A stretch of 10,077 nt of DNA from Chloroflexota bacterium (GTDB taxonomy: Bacteria; Chloroflexota; Anaerolineae; Caldilineales; Caldilineaceae): NCBI GenBank assembly GCA_003577005.1, contig QEUW01000288.1, forward strand, positions 1 to 10,077, written 5' to 3'. How positions within the stretch are numbered: position 1 is the stretch's first letter; each line of letters opens with the position of its first letter. Below the pieces are notes generated by a model that searched no databases, was not told where the DNA came from, and saw nothing but the letters and a program-made list of their open reading frames with translations. A program made the translations under genes and the position numbers. Positions 1-6,733 of the stretch are shown here, in pieces.

Positions 1-1
1 C

Positions 2-1618
2 GCCGCCGGCTGGATGATCGACCGCCCGGCCACAGCGCCTGCCGACCCCATGTGGGGATTTGCCCTCACACCTGAGCTTGCCCAGACGTTTAGCACCTGG
101 CGCCCTCCCACAGCCGCGCCAGTGAACAGACGCGACTCTTTTGCGCTGGCGCCCGTTGGCCTGCTCGCTCTTGCTGCCCTATTTGTCCTCTGGCGTGGCA
201 GAGCGGCGGCCACCATCATCGCGTGGCGTGAGTGGCTGGGCCGGTGGCGGAGGGCGCCCGTTGTGGTTCAACTGGTTGGGTGGGTGGCACTGGCCGGTAT
301 CTATTTTGTTGCGGTCTGGCCGCCGCTGGTGGTGCTTTGCTGGTTGGTGGCAGCCTTCTTGATGGCGGCTCAACCGCTCGTCGGGTTGGGAATTGCGGCG
401 GCGCTGATCCCCTTCTACTTTCAACATAAAGAGGTCAGCCTGGTAGATGCTACGCTCACAGTGCCGCCGGCCATGATCCTGCTTTTCTGTCTGATCCCGC
501 CGATCATTGGGCGAATCGACTGGCGCCGGCCGATGTACCTGGTCAGGCGGTGTTCGGCGCTTGACTGGCTGGCCCTCTCCTGGCTGGCGATCAGCCTGTT
601 GAGCATGGCCAACGTGTGGCACTGGCCGGCGTATTGGCGTGGGCTGATGACAGGAGTTCTTGCGCCCTTGGTGGGTTATGCTGCTGTCCGCACACTGGTG
701 GCTACGCCGCTGGCGCAGCATCGAATCATGGCGGCGCTCTTTGGCGGGGGATTGTTCGTCGCCGGGTTTGGCCTGGTCGATTGGACGCAGGGCGGCGGCA
801 CGCTGGCCGATGGCGTCCTGCGGCTGGTGGGGCCGTACTATTCACCCAACCATACGGCGCTCTATCTTGTGCGCACACTCTTTGTAGGGATCGGCCTGGC
901 GCTGGCAGCGCAGGATAGACAGCGTATCCTATGGGTGGTCGGGTGCGGCGCTGTGACCGTTGCGCTCCTGTTGACCGCCAGCCGCGGCGCATGGCTCCTG
1001 GGTATGCCGGCAGGATGCGGTCTCCTGGTCTGGGCATGGCTACGCCAGCGGCGTGGCTCCCGTCCCGGTGAACAACTCATTCCGCGCCGACCGCGTGCCC
1101 GTTGGTTGCACCCTTATGCCACTGTGTTTGTGGGCATCGGCGGCATAGCGGCACTGCTCTCCGCATCGTGGAACCGGCTCGCCAACAGCGAGACTGTCTT
1201 CAGCCGCCTGCGTATCTGGCAGGCGACGCTACAGCTTTGGGCAGAGGAGCCGTGGTTCGGCGTAGGGCCAGCCGGCTTCTTCTGGCGTTATCCCGCGTAT
1301 GTAAGGCCACCGATCATCGAACCCAACCTCATCCATTCGCATAACGTTTGGTTGGAAGCAGCGGCAATTTGGGGGCTTTTGGGTCTGTTCTGGATGATTC
1401 TGCTGGGATTTTTGGCTATACGCATGGCAGGCAAAGTGCAGCGAAACGATTTGCCCTCTTTTTGGATGGCATTTGGTCTGCTGGCGGCTCTGGCGGCTGC
1501 TCTTGCCCACGCACAGGTTGACGCTTTCTGGTCGCTGCCTGATTTGGCCGCCTGGAACTGGCTGGCGCTTGGTTTGGCGGTTGGGAATGGGGAGTGGACA
1601 GTGGGTAGTAGGGAGTAG
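2..1618 (+). CDS. O-antigen ligase/polymerase-like (Wzy_C) membrane protein, probably 5'-truncated by window edge
   Basis: Polytopic inner-membrane protein with about 12-13 hydrophobic segments (counting from the ATG at 14: roughly 46-60, 84-118, 121-136, 152-166, 185-200, 212-230, 239-256, 281-300, 304-343, 368-384, 446-470, 484-524). The signature of O-antigen ligases/polymerases is visible: TASRGAW at 321-327, then a long soluble loop (385-445) with FSRLRIWQ, WFGVGPAGFF and the HSHNVWLEAAAIWGLLGL stretch starting at His441. Family members join or polymerise undecaprenyl-linked glycans on the outer face of the membrane. In a monoderm this would mean exopolysaccharide or surface-protein glycans rather than LPS. 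The frame is open to the window edge and the ATG at 14 has no Shine-Dalgarno, so the true start is probably upstream. The last residues (EWTVGSRE) are read from a G-rich GGGAGT-type repeat that also supplies the stop. The substrate cannot be told from sequence. Confidence 0.8.
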   Translation, partial: AAGWMIDRPATAPADPMWGFALTPELAQTFSTWRPPTAAPVNRRDSFALAPVGLLALAALFVLWRGRAAATIIAWREWLGRWRRAPVVVQLVGWVALAGIYFVAVWPPLVVLCWLVAAFLMAAQPLVGLGIAAALIPFYFQHKEVSLVDATLTVPPAMILLFCLIPPIIGRIDWRRPMYLVRRCSALDWLALSWLAISLLSMANVWHWPAYWRGLMTGVLAPLVGYAAVRTLVATPLAQHRIMAALFGGGLFVAGFGLVDWTQGGGTLADGVLRLVGPYYSPNHTALYLVRTLFVGIGLALAAQDRQRILWVVGCGAVTVALLLTASRGAWLLGMPAGCGLLVWAWLRQRRGSRPGEQLIPRRPRARWLHPYATVFVGIGGIAALLSASWNRLANSETVFSRLRIWQATLQLWAEEPWFGVGPAGFFWRYPAYVRPPIIEPNLIHSHNVWLEAAAIWGLLGLFWMILLGFLAIRMAGKVQRNDLPSFWMAFGLLAALAAALAHAQVDAFWSLPDLAAWNWLALGLAVGNGEWTVGSRE

Positions 1619-1651
1619 GGTGTTCTGTCCCACACCCTACTCCCTACTACC
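1604..1651. repeat. 20-bp perfect inverted repeat at a convergent gene junction
   Basis: The arms 1604-1623 and 1632-1651 are exact reverse complements, separated by an 8-nt loop (tctgtccc). The arm is made of GGGAGTA/GGTAGTA-like heptamers, and the sequence just before it (1582-1603) is the same kind of G-rich text. The stop of the upstream plus-strand gene (TAG, 1616-1618) is inside the left arm. The stop of the minus-strand lipoprotein gene (1651-1653) begins on the last base of the right arm. There is no T-tract on either side, so it is not a canonical intrinsic terminator, although the RNA would form a strong hairpin in both directions. Such pyrimidine/purine heptamer arrays are known as dispersed intergenic repeats in cyanobacteria and Chloroflexota. 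Confidence 0.9.
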
Positions 1652-3267
1652 TAATTCAAATTCAGCGTCACGTCCACATCAGCGCCGGGCAGGAGAGGAA
1701 CGATCTGCTCGTTGACCAGCCGGGCGACGTTGGGGTCTTCAAGTGGGGTGCCGGCGAGGAAGGGGCCGGCCAGTTGCAGCGCCGTCTGGATCGAGGGGAT
1801 GTCCCAATTAAGGGTCAGCGCCGTATTGCCATTCACTTGGACATCCACCTTGCCGTCGCCGGTGTCGATCGTCACCTGTTGCGCATTGAGTTGGCCCAGG
1901 ATCTGCATCACATTGGGCGGCAGGGCGATGGGGTCGATACCGAGGTCGGCCAGGTTGCCCAACCCTTCGATGCTCTGGATCGAGCCGTTCTGTACATTGG
2001 CGTTGAGCCGCAGGATTGGTGCGCCCTCGACGGATGCCGGTTCGAGCGTGCGGTCGATCTCAGCCGCAACGGGCTCGGCATCCCCGATGCCGATGTTAGC
2101 CTGCAAGCCGCCCGACTCGCGTACGAGGGTCAGCAAACTTCCGACCATCGCCGGGTCCATACCGGTGAGGGGCGCCACGACGCCAGCGAGCGTGTTCAGG
2201 GTTTCGGCCGTCCAGGTGATCGTGGGCAACGTCTGGCCATTGGCGGCGACGAAGATCCCCTCTTCCCCCACATCCACATTGAGGGTCTGGACACCAGCCT
2301 GTTGTAACTGCTGCAACAGATCGGCCGGCAGAGTTACGCCGGGGATAGGAGCGCCAAAGGCGGCCACTGTGCCGTCGGTATTCAGACGTACCGGCACCGC
2401 TCCCAGCTCGATCTGCCCTTCGGTGGGGCCGCTAAACGAAACAGTGGCGTCGACTTGGGCGCCTTGCAAGGTGGAGAAAGCGGTATCGACCGTCGGCGCA
2501 ACATCGGGGGCAAACGCGGCGATCAGCGGTTTGGCGGCTTCGAGCGAACGGCTGTCGTACGCCAGCCCCGGCAGCGGCCGGCCATTCATGGTCAGCTGGA
2601 CACCGTTTGGTTCGGTCCGCACTTGCAGCGTATCAAGCCCGATCGACCGGAGCAAGTTGAGGCTATTCGGGTCCAAGAGTGGCCCGCCGACGCCTAGACG
2701 TTCGCCGGGGATGTTGCCCACATGGAGGGCGCCACTTTCATCGAACGCAATCCCACTGACGTTGATCGGGCCAATGGTGGCCGGCGGCTGCTCTGGTGTG
2801 TAGGCTGTTTCCCCCGTCCAACGCGGGGTAGCGGCAGCGCCCGGCATGTTGATGGCAACGCCAACACCTACCGTGCGCAACCAGGGCAACAGGCTGGCAA
2901 TCAAATTGCTGTTGGGGACGCCGGGCACTCTGCGCAGCACATCTTGCAGCGTGCTCACTGCATCGGCACTCCACGCCACATAGGGCAGGCTTTCGCCATT
3001 ATTGTAGATAAAGATACCGTTGTAGCCGACACGCACTTCAAGCTTCTGCGTCCCTGCTGCCTGCAATTGTTGGATCAGCGTCGCCGGGAGAATGTAGCCA
3101 ACGTTGAAGCCAAAGACCCTGGCGCTGCCATCCGGCTGCAGATAGACCCCAACGGAAGGCAGGTTGAACCAGGTGCTCCCAGTCGTACCGCCGCCACAGG
3201 CAGCCAGCACCAAACTGGCAACGAGCGCAACAACGAAGAGTTTGAAGACCTTTGTCCGCGGCTGCAT
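1651..3267 (-). CDS. Secreted lipoprotein with four repeated ~105-120-residue units, function unknown
   Basis: 538-residue protein, not a family I can name. It starts with a basic N-terminus (MQPRTKVFK), a hydrophobic core and a lipobox LAAC with Cys24, followed by a GGGTTGST linker, so it should be a membrane-anchored lipoprotein on the outer face. The rest divides into four divergent copies of one unit, near 38-141, 167-279, 285-395 and 417-538. Each copy has a beta-rich start, a 'LP..L...LQ..G.Q.L.V.V...G..V..NG..LP...W' core, a helix, and a 'V.VT..' closing strand (VGVAINMP, VDATVSFS, LQANIGIG, VDVTLNLN). The ATG at 3267 is preferred over the TTG at 3294 because AAAGGAG sits 7 nt upstream of it. 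There are no catalytic motifs, and the repeated beta/alpha units suggest a binding or scaffold role. The gene is convergent with the ligase-like gene and is probably monocistronic. Confidence 0.85.
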   Translation of the reverse strand: MQPRTKVFKLFVVALVASLVLAACGGGTTGSTWFNLPSVGVYLQPDGSARVFGFNVGYILPATLIQQLQAAGTQKLEVRVGYNGIFIYNNGESLPYVAWSADAVSTLQDVLRRVPGVPNSNLIASLLPWLRTVGVGVAINMPGAAATPRWTGETAYTPEQPPATIGPINVSGIAFDESGALHVGNIPGERLGVGGPLLDPNSLNLLRSIGLDTLQVRTEPNGVQLTMNGRPLPGLAYDSRSLEAAKPLIAAFAPDVAPTVDTAFSTLQGAQVDATVSFSGPTEGQIELGAVPVRLNTDGTVAAFGAPIPGVTLPADLLQQLQQAGVQTLNVDVGEEGIFVAANGQTLPTITWTAETLNTLAGVVAPLTGMDPAMVGSLLTLVRESGGLQANIGIGDAEPVAAEIDRTLEPASVEGAPILRLNANVQNGSIQSIEGLGNLADLGIDPIALPPNVMQILGQLNAQQVTIDTGDGKVDVQVNGNTALTLNWDIPSIQTALQLAGPFLAGTPLEDPNVARLVNEQIVPLLPGADVDVTLNLN

Positions 3268-3274
3268 TCGCAGT

Positions 3275-3281
3275 CTCCTTT
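3275..3281 (-). promoter_or_regulatory. Shine-Dalgarno deciding the lipoprotein start
   Basis: On the minus strand this reads AAAGGAG, 7 nt before the ATG at 3267. It falls inside the coding frame if the longer TTG start at 3294 is used, which argues for the shorter protein. The shorter start also gives the normal short basic N-region of a lipoprotein signal peptide. Confidence 0.8.
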
Positions 3282-3355
3282 GTAGCTGGGGCAATGAAAA
3301 AGCCGAATAAATTCAGAGAAACAAGCAAAGTGCCGGTTTAGCCAGGTAGCTCAAA

Positions 3356-3384
3356 ATGATACAATAAAACAGGGCCACACACAA
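3356..3384 (-). promoter_or_regulatory. Putative sigma-70-type promoter of the lipoprotein gene
   Basis: Minus strand: -35 TTGTGT (3384-3379), 17-nt spacer, -10 TATCAT (3361-3356). The -10 matches five of six consensus bases and the -35 only three to four. It predicts a 5' leader of about 80 nt before the ATG at 3267. The rest of the 3268-3480 gap is AT-richer than its surroundings and otherwise holds only the repeat next to the DapA-like stop codon. Confidence 0.4.
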
Positions 3385-3429
3385 GTGATTCACAACGTCA
3401 AATCACGAGCGAAACCATCAGCAAGGGAT

Positions 3430-3483
3430 AATACGTGATGCGTGACGAGTGAACAGTAATCACGCATTACGCATTACGCATCA
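3430..3483 (-). repeat. TGATGCGTAAT-type tandem and inverted repeat at the end of the DapA-like gene
   Basis: Reading the minus strand from 3483, the stop TGA is the first three bases of TGATGCGTAATGCGTAATGC, in which the ATGCGTA heptamer-like unit repeats. The segment 3460-3475 is the reverse complement of 3430-3445 at 14 of 16 positions, with a 14-nt loop, so the tail folds into a hairpin. The same TGATGCGTAAT string occurs at the stop of the dehydrogenase gene at 10067-10077. There is no T-run after the stem. It may be a transcript-end hairpin, a dispersed repeat, or both. Confidence 0.8.
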
Positions 3484-4422
3484 GTGATAATCGGCCAGGT
3501 GTTTGACCGCCTCTTCTACCCGGTCACGGATGGCGGGCGGTACGGGTGGGTTGAATGGCCCGCTGCCATCCCCTGCTTCCACATCGTCAAAGCCGAGGAT
3601 TTTCATCGCCTCCACCACAGCCGAATAGTTGTAGATGCGCCCGTTCATAAAGCGAATCTCTTCGAGCGCATTGACCTCGGCTTCCAACGCATGCGCAGCA
3701 GCAAAGTCCCCGGCTCGCTGGGCATTGTTGATCCCGTCACAGATGCCGGTAGCGACGATGGCCGTGCCCGACGTGTGCCCTTTGGCCCCGCGCTCGGCCG
3801 CGGCGGTGCTGCGGTCGCCGATCCCCCAGATCACGAGCGCGTTTGAACCCACCTCCTCGACAAAGGGCTGCACATCCGCCTCACTGGTGCCGATCTTGAC
3901 GCCGACAAAGTGCGGCGAATCGTTGAGCAGGCGGATCACTGCGTCGCGGTCGCGCTCGGTGCGGAAATAGTAGAGAAAACGAGCGCCGTACTCCTCGCCG
4001 TAGCGACGGCCAAAGCTCATAAAGGTCTCGTAGACACCGGCGGGGTCATAGGTGCCGGTCAGCGGCATGATGAGATAGACATCTGGCGGGCGGCGCAACC
4101 GCGCCTGAGCCTCGACCAACTTGCCGGCTGTGCCGATGGGGTTGGGCGCAATGGCCGACATGAGCACCCCTTCCCTGCCCATCACCTGGCCGGCGATGTC
4201 GAAAAGGCGCGTCTGCTCTTCCGGCTCGACATGGTGGATCAGGCTCGTCCCCGCTACCGATAGTACGCGCGGCCTGCCCTGGTCCAGTCGATTGGCGCGC
4301 ATGAGATAATTTACATTTTTGGCGTGACCATCGTAGTCGATGCGTCCGCGGCGAAATGGAATGATGGGGATAGCAGTGACGCTGTTGAGCGCGTCGAGCA
4401 GCGTGGGCGTGTCTAGCGGCAT
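3481..4422 (-). CDS. DapA-superfamily (dihydrodipicolinate synthase/N-acetylneuraminate lyase-like) aldolase or dehydratase
   Basis: 313-residue cytoplasmic TIM-barrel protein of the class I aldolase DapA/NanA/KDG-aldolase superfamily, close to the usual ~300 residues. The Schiff-base lysine is Lys176 in FVGVKIGTS. Tyr151/Tyr152 (LYYFRTERD) stand where the catalytic Tyr of the YNxP motif is expected. 'AIPIIPFRRGRIDYDG' (18-32) matches the usual TPF..dG.iD start. The GTTGE substrate-carboxylate motif is replaced by GTSLIHH (58-64), so I would not call it DapA itself. It probably acts on another 2-oxo acid, perhaps a 2-keto-3-deoxy sugar acid. The start is ATG 4422, with AAGGA just upstream. 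A longer in-frame start at 4551 would place the promoter inside the gene. It is a single gene with its own promoter. Confidence 0.85.
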   Translation of the reverse strand: MPLDTPTLLDALNSVTAIPIIPFRRGRIDYDGHAKNVNYLMRANRLDQGRPRVLSVAGTSLIHHVEPEEQTRLFDIAGQVMGREGVLMSAIAPNPIGTAGKLVEAQARLRRPPDVYLIMPLTGTYDPAGVYETFMSFGRRYGEEYGARFLYYFRTERDRDAVIRLLNDSPHFVGVKIGTSEADVQPFVEEVGSNALVIWGIGDRSTAAAERGAKGHTSGTAIVATGICDGINNAQRAGDFAAAHALEAEVNALEEIRFMNGRIYNYSAVVEAMKILGFDDVEAGDGSGPFNPPVPPAIRDRVEEAVKHLADYH

Positions 4423-4426
4423 GGCG

Positions 4427-4454
4427 TTCCTTCTTTGTGAAATTCCTTCTTTGT
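4427..4454 (-). promoter_or_regulatory. Duplicated Shine-Dalgarno leader of the DapA-like gene
   Basis: A 12-nt block, ACAAAGAAGGAA on the minus strand, occurs twice exactly (4454-4443 and 4438-4427) with a 4-nt spacer. The copy nearer the gene places AAGGAA 4 nt before ATG 4422. The second copy lies 16 nt further upstream and could act as a standby ribosome site. Confidence 0.6.
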
Positions 4455-4492
4455 AACAGGGAGGAAAGCGGGTGCTGACTTTGGTTGGCGCT

Positions 4493-4521
4493 ATAGTAAC
4501 ACTGCATGGGGTCGCTGTCAA
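4493..4521 (-). promoter_or_regulatory. Sigma-70-type promoter of the DapA-like gene
   Basis: Minus strand: a perfect -35 TTGACA (4521-4516), a 17-nt spacer and -10 TACTAT (4498-4493). It predicts a leader of about 65 nt, ending in the duplicated AAGAAGGAA block. This is the best promoter match in the window. It shows that the DapA-like gene is transcribed independently of the glycoside hydrolase gene upstream. Confidence 0.6.
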
Positions 4522-4572
4522 CTGGGCTTGTAGAGCAAGATGGCTTCTCAAAAGTCGGGGAACGGATGAGAA

Positions 4573-4643
4573 CCGCGGATTCTCAGAAAGACGCGGATCT
4601 GTGCCCGAGCAGCGAGAATCCGCGTCTTTCTGAGAATCCGCGG
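4573..4643. repeat. 26-bp perfect inverted repeat with 19-nt spacer
   Basis: The arms 4573-4598 and 4618-4643 are exact reverse complements (each outer end CCGCGGATTCTC). The element lies between the end of the glycoside hydrolase gene and the promoter of the DapA-like gene, where it could stop or insulate read-through. It lacks a T-tract. The perfect arms suggest a recently copied or actively conserved dispersed palindrome rather than chance. Confidence 0.9.
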
Positions 4644-4665
4644 GTGTTGGATGACGTTTGAGCCA

Positions 4666-4697
4666 CCAGTGGGGTAAGATGTATCTTCCCCTACTGG
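4666..4697 (-). repeat. Imperfect hairpin spanning the stop codon of the glycoside hydrolase gene
   Basis: The arms 4666-4680 and 4683-4697 pair at 13 of 15 positions around a 2-nt loop. The stop codon of the minus-strand hydrolase (4691-4693) lies inside the right arm. No T-run follows. It may be a 3'-end hairpin, and it is unrelated in sequence to the 26-bp palindrome next to it. Confidence 0.6.
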
Positions 4698-6733
4698 ATA
4701 GCGGCGACCTCTTGACAAGGCTGGGGATAGGCTACAAAAGCGCACCAACCTGGCTTGGGTGTCACTTTATCACCCCGATAGAGACCAAACCACCAATCTT
4801 TAGGAAGGAGGTGGGCGCCGCTGCCGTAGGCGCAGGGGTCGAGCGTGCCGACATCCATGTATTGATACCAAAAGACCTTCTCCACCGCACGCGTGCCGGA
4901 TTGGCCCCAGAGCGGCACATCGTGAAAGAGAATATCAAACATGGTCGTCAAGTAACGCGCCTGGTCGCTCTCCTGCACCAATACAGCGTTGAAACAGGTG
5001 GGGCGGTTGCGGCTCTGGCGGGCGCTGTTCCAGCCGATTTCCGTCACCCAAACCGGTTTTTGTCCATCGCCGTGTTCGGCCATGAGTTCAAGAAATTTGT
5101 CGAGAATCGTCTCATAGCCCCATCTCTGGTCGGCAAACATGTAGATTGCCGGGTCTGGCCCTTCACCCTTGCGCGGGTAGGGATGAACCGCGAGCGCATC
5201 AAAGGGACGGGCGCCGTCCAGATTGGTGTCCAGTTCGTGATAGACTGCGCGCAAATAGTCGTAGGAATCATGCCAGGCGCTGGCCAGCCCGCCAAAGAGC
5301 ACCTGTACGTGCGGGGCCACCGCTTTGATGCTCGTTGAAGTCTGGTCGAGCAAGTGCGCATAGCGCGCCGGCGGCAGGTAGGCTCCTTCCGCCAGATTTG
5401 GCTCATTCCAGATTTCCCAATCGCTGATCCGTCCGGCAAAGTAGCCGGCCAGAAAAGCAGCCATACTCGAAAATTCGGCATCATAGCTGGCGACGGTCGC
5501 CTCGTCGGTGGCGTCGAAATCCTGGCGCGCCAATGTCTCCTGGTTGAGCAGACCCAACACACGGATGCCCTGGGCGCAGAGCGTATCGATCATGCGGTCG
5601 TAATCGGCCAGATTGACGCCGTTCGGCAGGGCGTGGATTCCCAAGCGCACCCAATGCACATCGGCTGCGGCCAGCCGCTCGACCACAACAGTATCGTCGC
5701 GGCGAATGATGGGCGCCGGGACAGCCGCCGTAGGATCATATGGCGTCAGCACCAACCCCTTGTGGCCGGCGTCCAGGTCGCCACAACGCATGGCCGGTGG
5801 GGAGTAGCGCCAAACCGCCACCTCATCGAGCCAGACGCCGGAGCCTGCCGGTGCGGCAAAGTCACCTTCGTAGGTCCAGGCAACCCAGAACTGGCCGGCA
5901 GATTGAGTGGAAAACGCGACTTGTTGCGTCAGCCAGTCACTCGTCAAACCGGCGCTACCGCTGCCCTGAAAGGTCTGCCCGTCGTATGAGATGCCAAAAA
6001 AGAAAAGAGCGCCCGGTGGTGTGGCAAGTCGATAGGTGTACTCCACCAAAAAGCGATCACCCGATGCACCGACAAAGGGTCCACAGACGAGCCAACGAGG
6101 TTGGCCCGGCTCCGTAAATCCAAACATAGGGGCGGTCGGACGGGCGGCAAAAAAACCGGCGGCCGCCTGACCCCCTGTCGCATTCCAGCCGCGGTCGGGA
6201 GAGAGACAGGCGGGCTCCGGTAGTGACTCTTCAAAACCGGTTGTGAAGAGCAGTGTCCACCCGTCGACAAGCGAGTCTTCACCACCTTCGCCGCCTATGA
6301 AGAGTGGTTGGAGAGGCTGGCTGGGCAGCGACCCCCGATAACTGGAGTGCCCCGTGTGGAAGGCCAATTGCCGCCGCAGGGCTTGCGGAAAGGTGATAAA
6401 GCGCCAGAGCGGGGGCTCGCCCACGGGCCCATAGGTGAGTTGTGACAGCGCCGTACGAGTACGGACGCCGCTCGCCGGGGCAAACGCAGCATAGCGCACC
6501 TGGTAAACGCCGGGTACGGGATAAGGGGATGGCGCCGCACGGCGAAAGGGCGCATATTCATGAGTCAGCGGGAGCGAGGCAGACGCGGGCAAGTCGTGCG
6601 TCGGCAAACTTTCTGGCGAGCCGGCGCGCACAACCGTGGCAAAACCAGAAAGAAAAAGCAATGCTACGGCGGTCCAAACCAGATCGGTGGCCGGCCAGCG
6701 CACACAGCGCCAGCGGTCAATTTTTTTGGACAT
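4691..6733 (-). CDS. Exported clan GH-A glycoside hydrolase (GH5/GH39-like) with N-terminal beta-sandwich region
   Basis: 680 residues from the ATG at 6733; a GTG at 6739 would add two. A basic N-terminus and hydrophobic stretch (about 18-38, ending VVRAG) form a signal peptide. Residues ~165-310 look like a carbohydrate-binding beta-sandwich: 'TTGFEESLP', repeated aromatic beta strands, and 'SGVWLDEVAVWRY' at the end. Residues ~325-660 are a TIM barrel with WEIWNEPN (acid/base Glu444) and VWVTEIGWNS (nucleophile Glu565), the two glutamates of retaining clan GH-A enzymes. A conserved 'ALAVHPYP' lies between them. It should cleave an extracellular or surface polysaccharide; the substrate is unknown. 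PslG-type GH39 hydrolases linked to exopolysaccharide loci have a comparable layout, and an O-antigen ligase-like gene lies 3 kb away. No clear Shine-Dalgarno precedes either start. Confidence 0.8.
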   Translation of the reverse strand: MSKKIDRWRCVRWPATDLVWTAVALLFLSGFATVVRAGSPESLPTHDLPASASLPLTHEYAPFRRAAPSPYPVPGVYQVRYAAFAPASGVRTRTALSQLTYGPVGEPPLWRFITFPQALRRQLAFHTGHSSYRGSLPSQPLQPLFIGGEGGEDSLVDGWTLLFTTGFEESLPEPACLSPDRGWNATGGQAAAGFFAARPTAPMFGFTEPGQPRWLVCGPFVGASGDRFLVEYTYRLATPPGALFFFGISYDGQTFQGSGSAGLTSDWLTQQVAFSTQSAGQFWVAWTYEGDFAAPAGSGVWLDEVAVWRYSPPAMRCGDLDAGHKGLVLTPYDPTAAVPAPIIRRDDTVVVERLAAADVHWVRLGIHALPNGVNLADYDRMIDTLCAQGIRVLGLLNQETLARQDFDATDEATVASYDAEFSSMAAFLAGYFAGRISDWEIWNEPNLAEGAYLPPARYAHLLDQTSTSIKAVAPHVQVLFGGLASAWHDSYDYLRAVYHELDTNLDGARPFDALAVHPYPRKGEGPDPAIYMFADQRWGYETILDKFLELMAEHGDGQKPVWVTEIGWNSARQSRNRPTCFNAVLVQESDQARYLTTMFDILFHDVPLWGQSGTRAVEKVFWYQYMDVGTLDPCAYGSGAHLLPKDWWFGLYRGDKVTPKPGWCAFVAYPQPCQEVAAIQ

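Noticed and set aside
1604..1651. Canonical bidirectional rho-independent terminator
   Set aside because: The stem is strong, but neither side has a T-tract, so it is reported as an inverted repeat.
1712..2803. 363-residue open frame on the plus strand opposite the lipoprotein gene
   Set aside because: It is a shadow of a GC-rich gene: Ser/Arg/Pro-rich, with no family motifs. The minus-strand reading has a lipobox, internal repeats and a ribosome site.
3268..3294. Longer TTG start of the lipoprotein gene
   Set aside because: The added residues are encoded by the AAAGGAG ribosome site of the ATG at 3267.
3430..3483. CRISPR-like array
   Set aside because: The units are 7-8 nt tandem repeats with no spacers and no cas genes nearby.
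4423..4551. 43-residue N-terminal extension of the DapA-like protein
   Set aside because: It spans a TTGACA-N17-TACTAT promoter and the Shine-Dalgarno, and it has no counterpart in the family.
4658..5338. 226-residue plus-strand frame opposite the glycoside hydrolase
   Set aside because: It overlaps the catalytic barrel, where the minus-strand frame shows NEP and TEIGW motifs, and it starts inside a hairpin.
5354..5989. 211-residue plus-strand frame opposite the glycoside hydrolase
   Set aside because: Low-complexity, Arg/His-rich shadow with no ribosome site.
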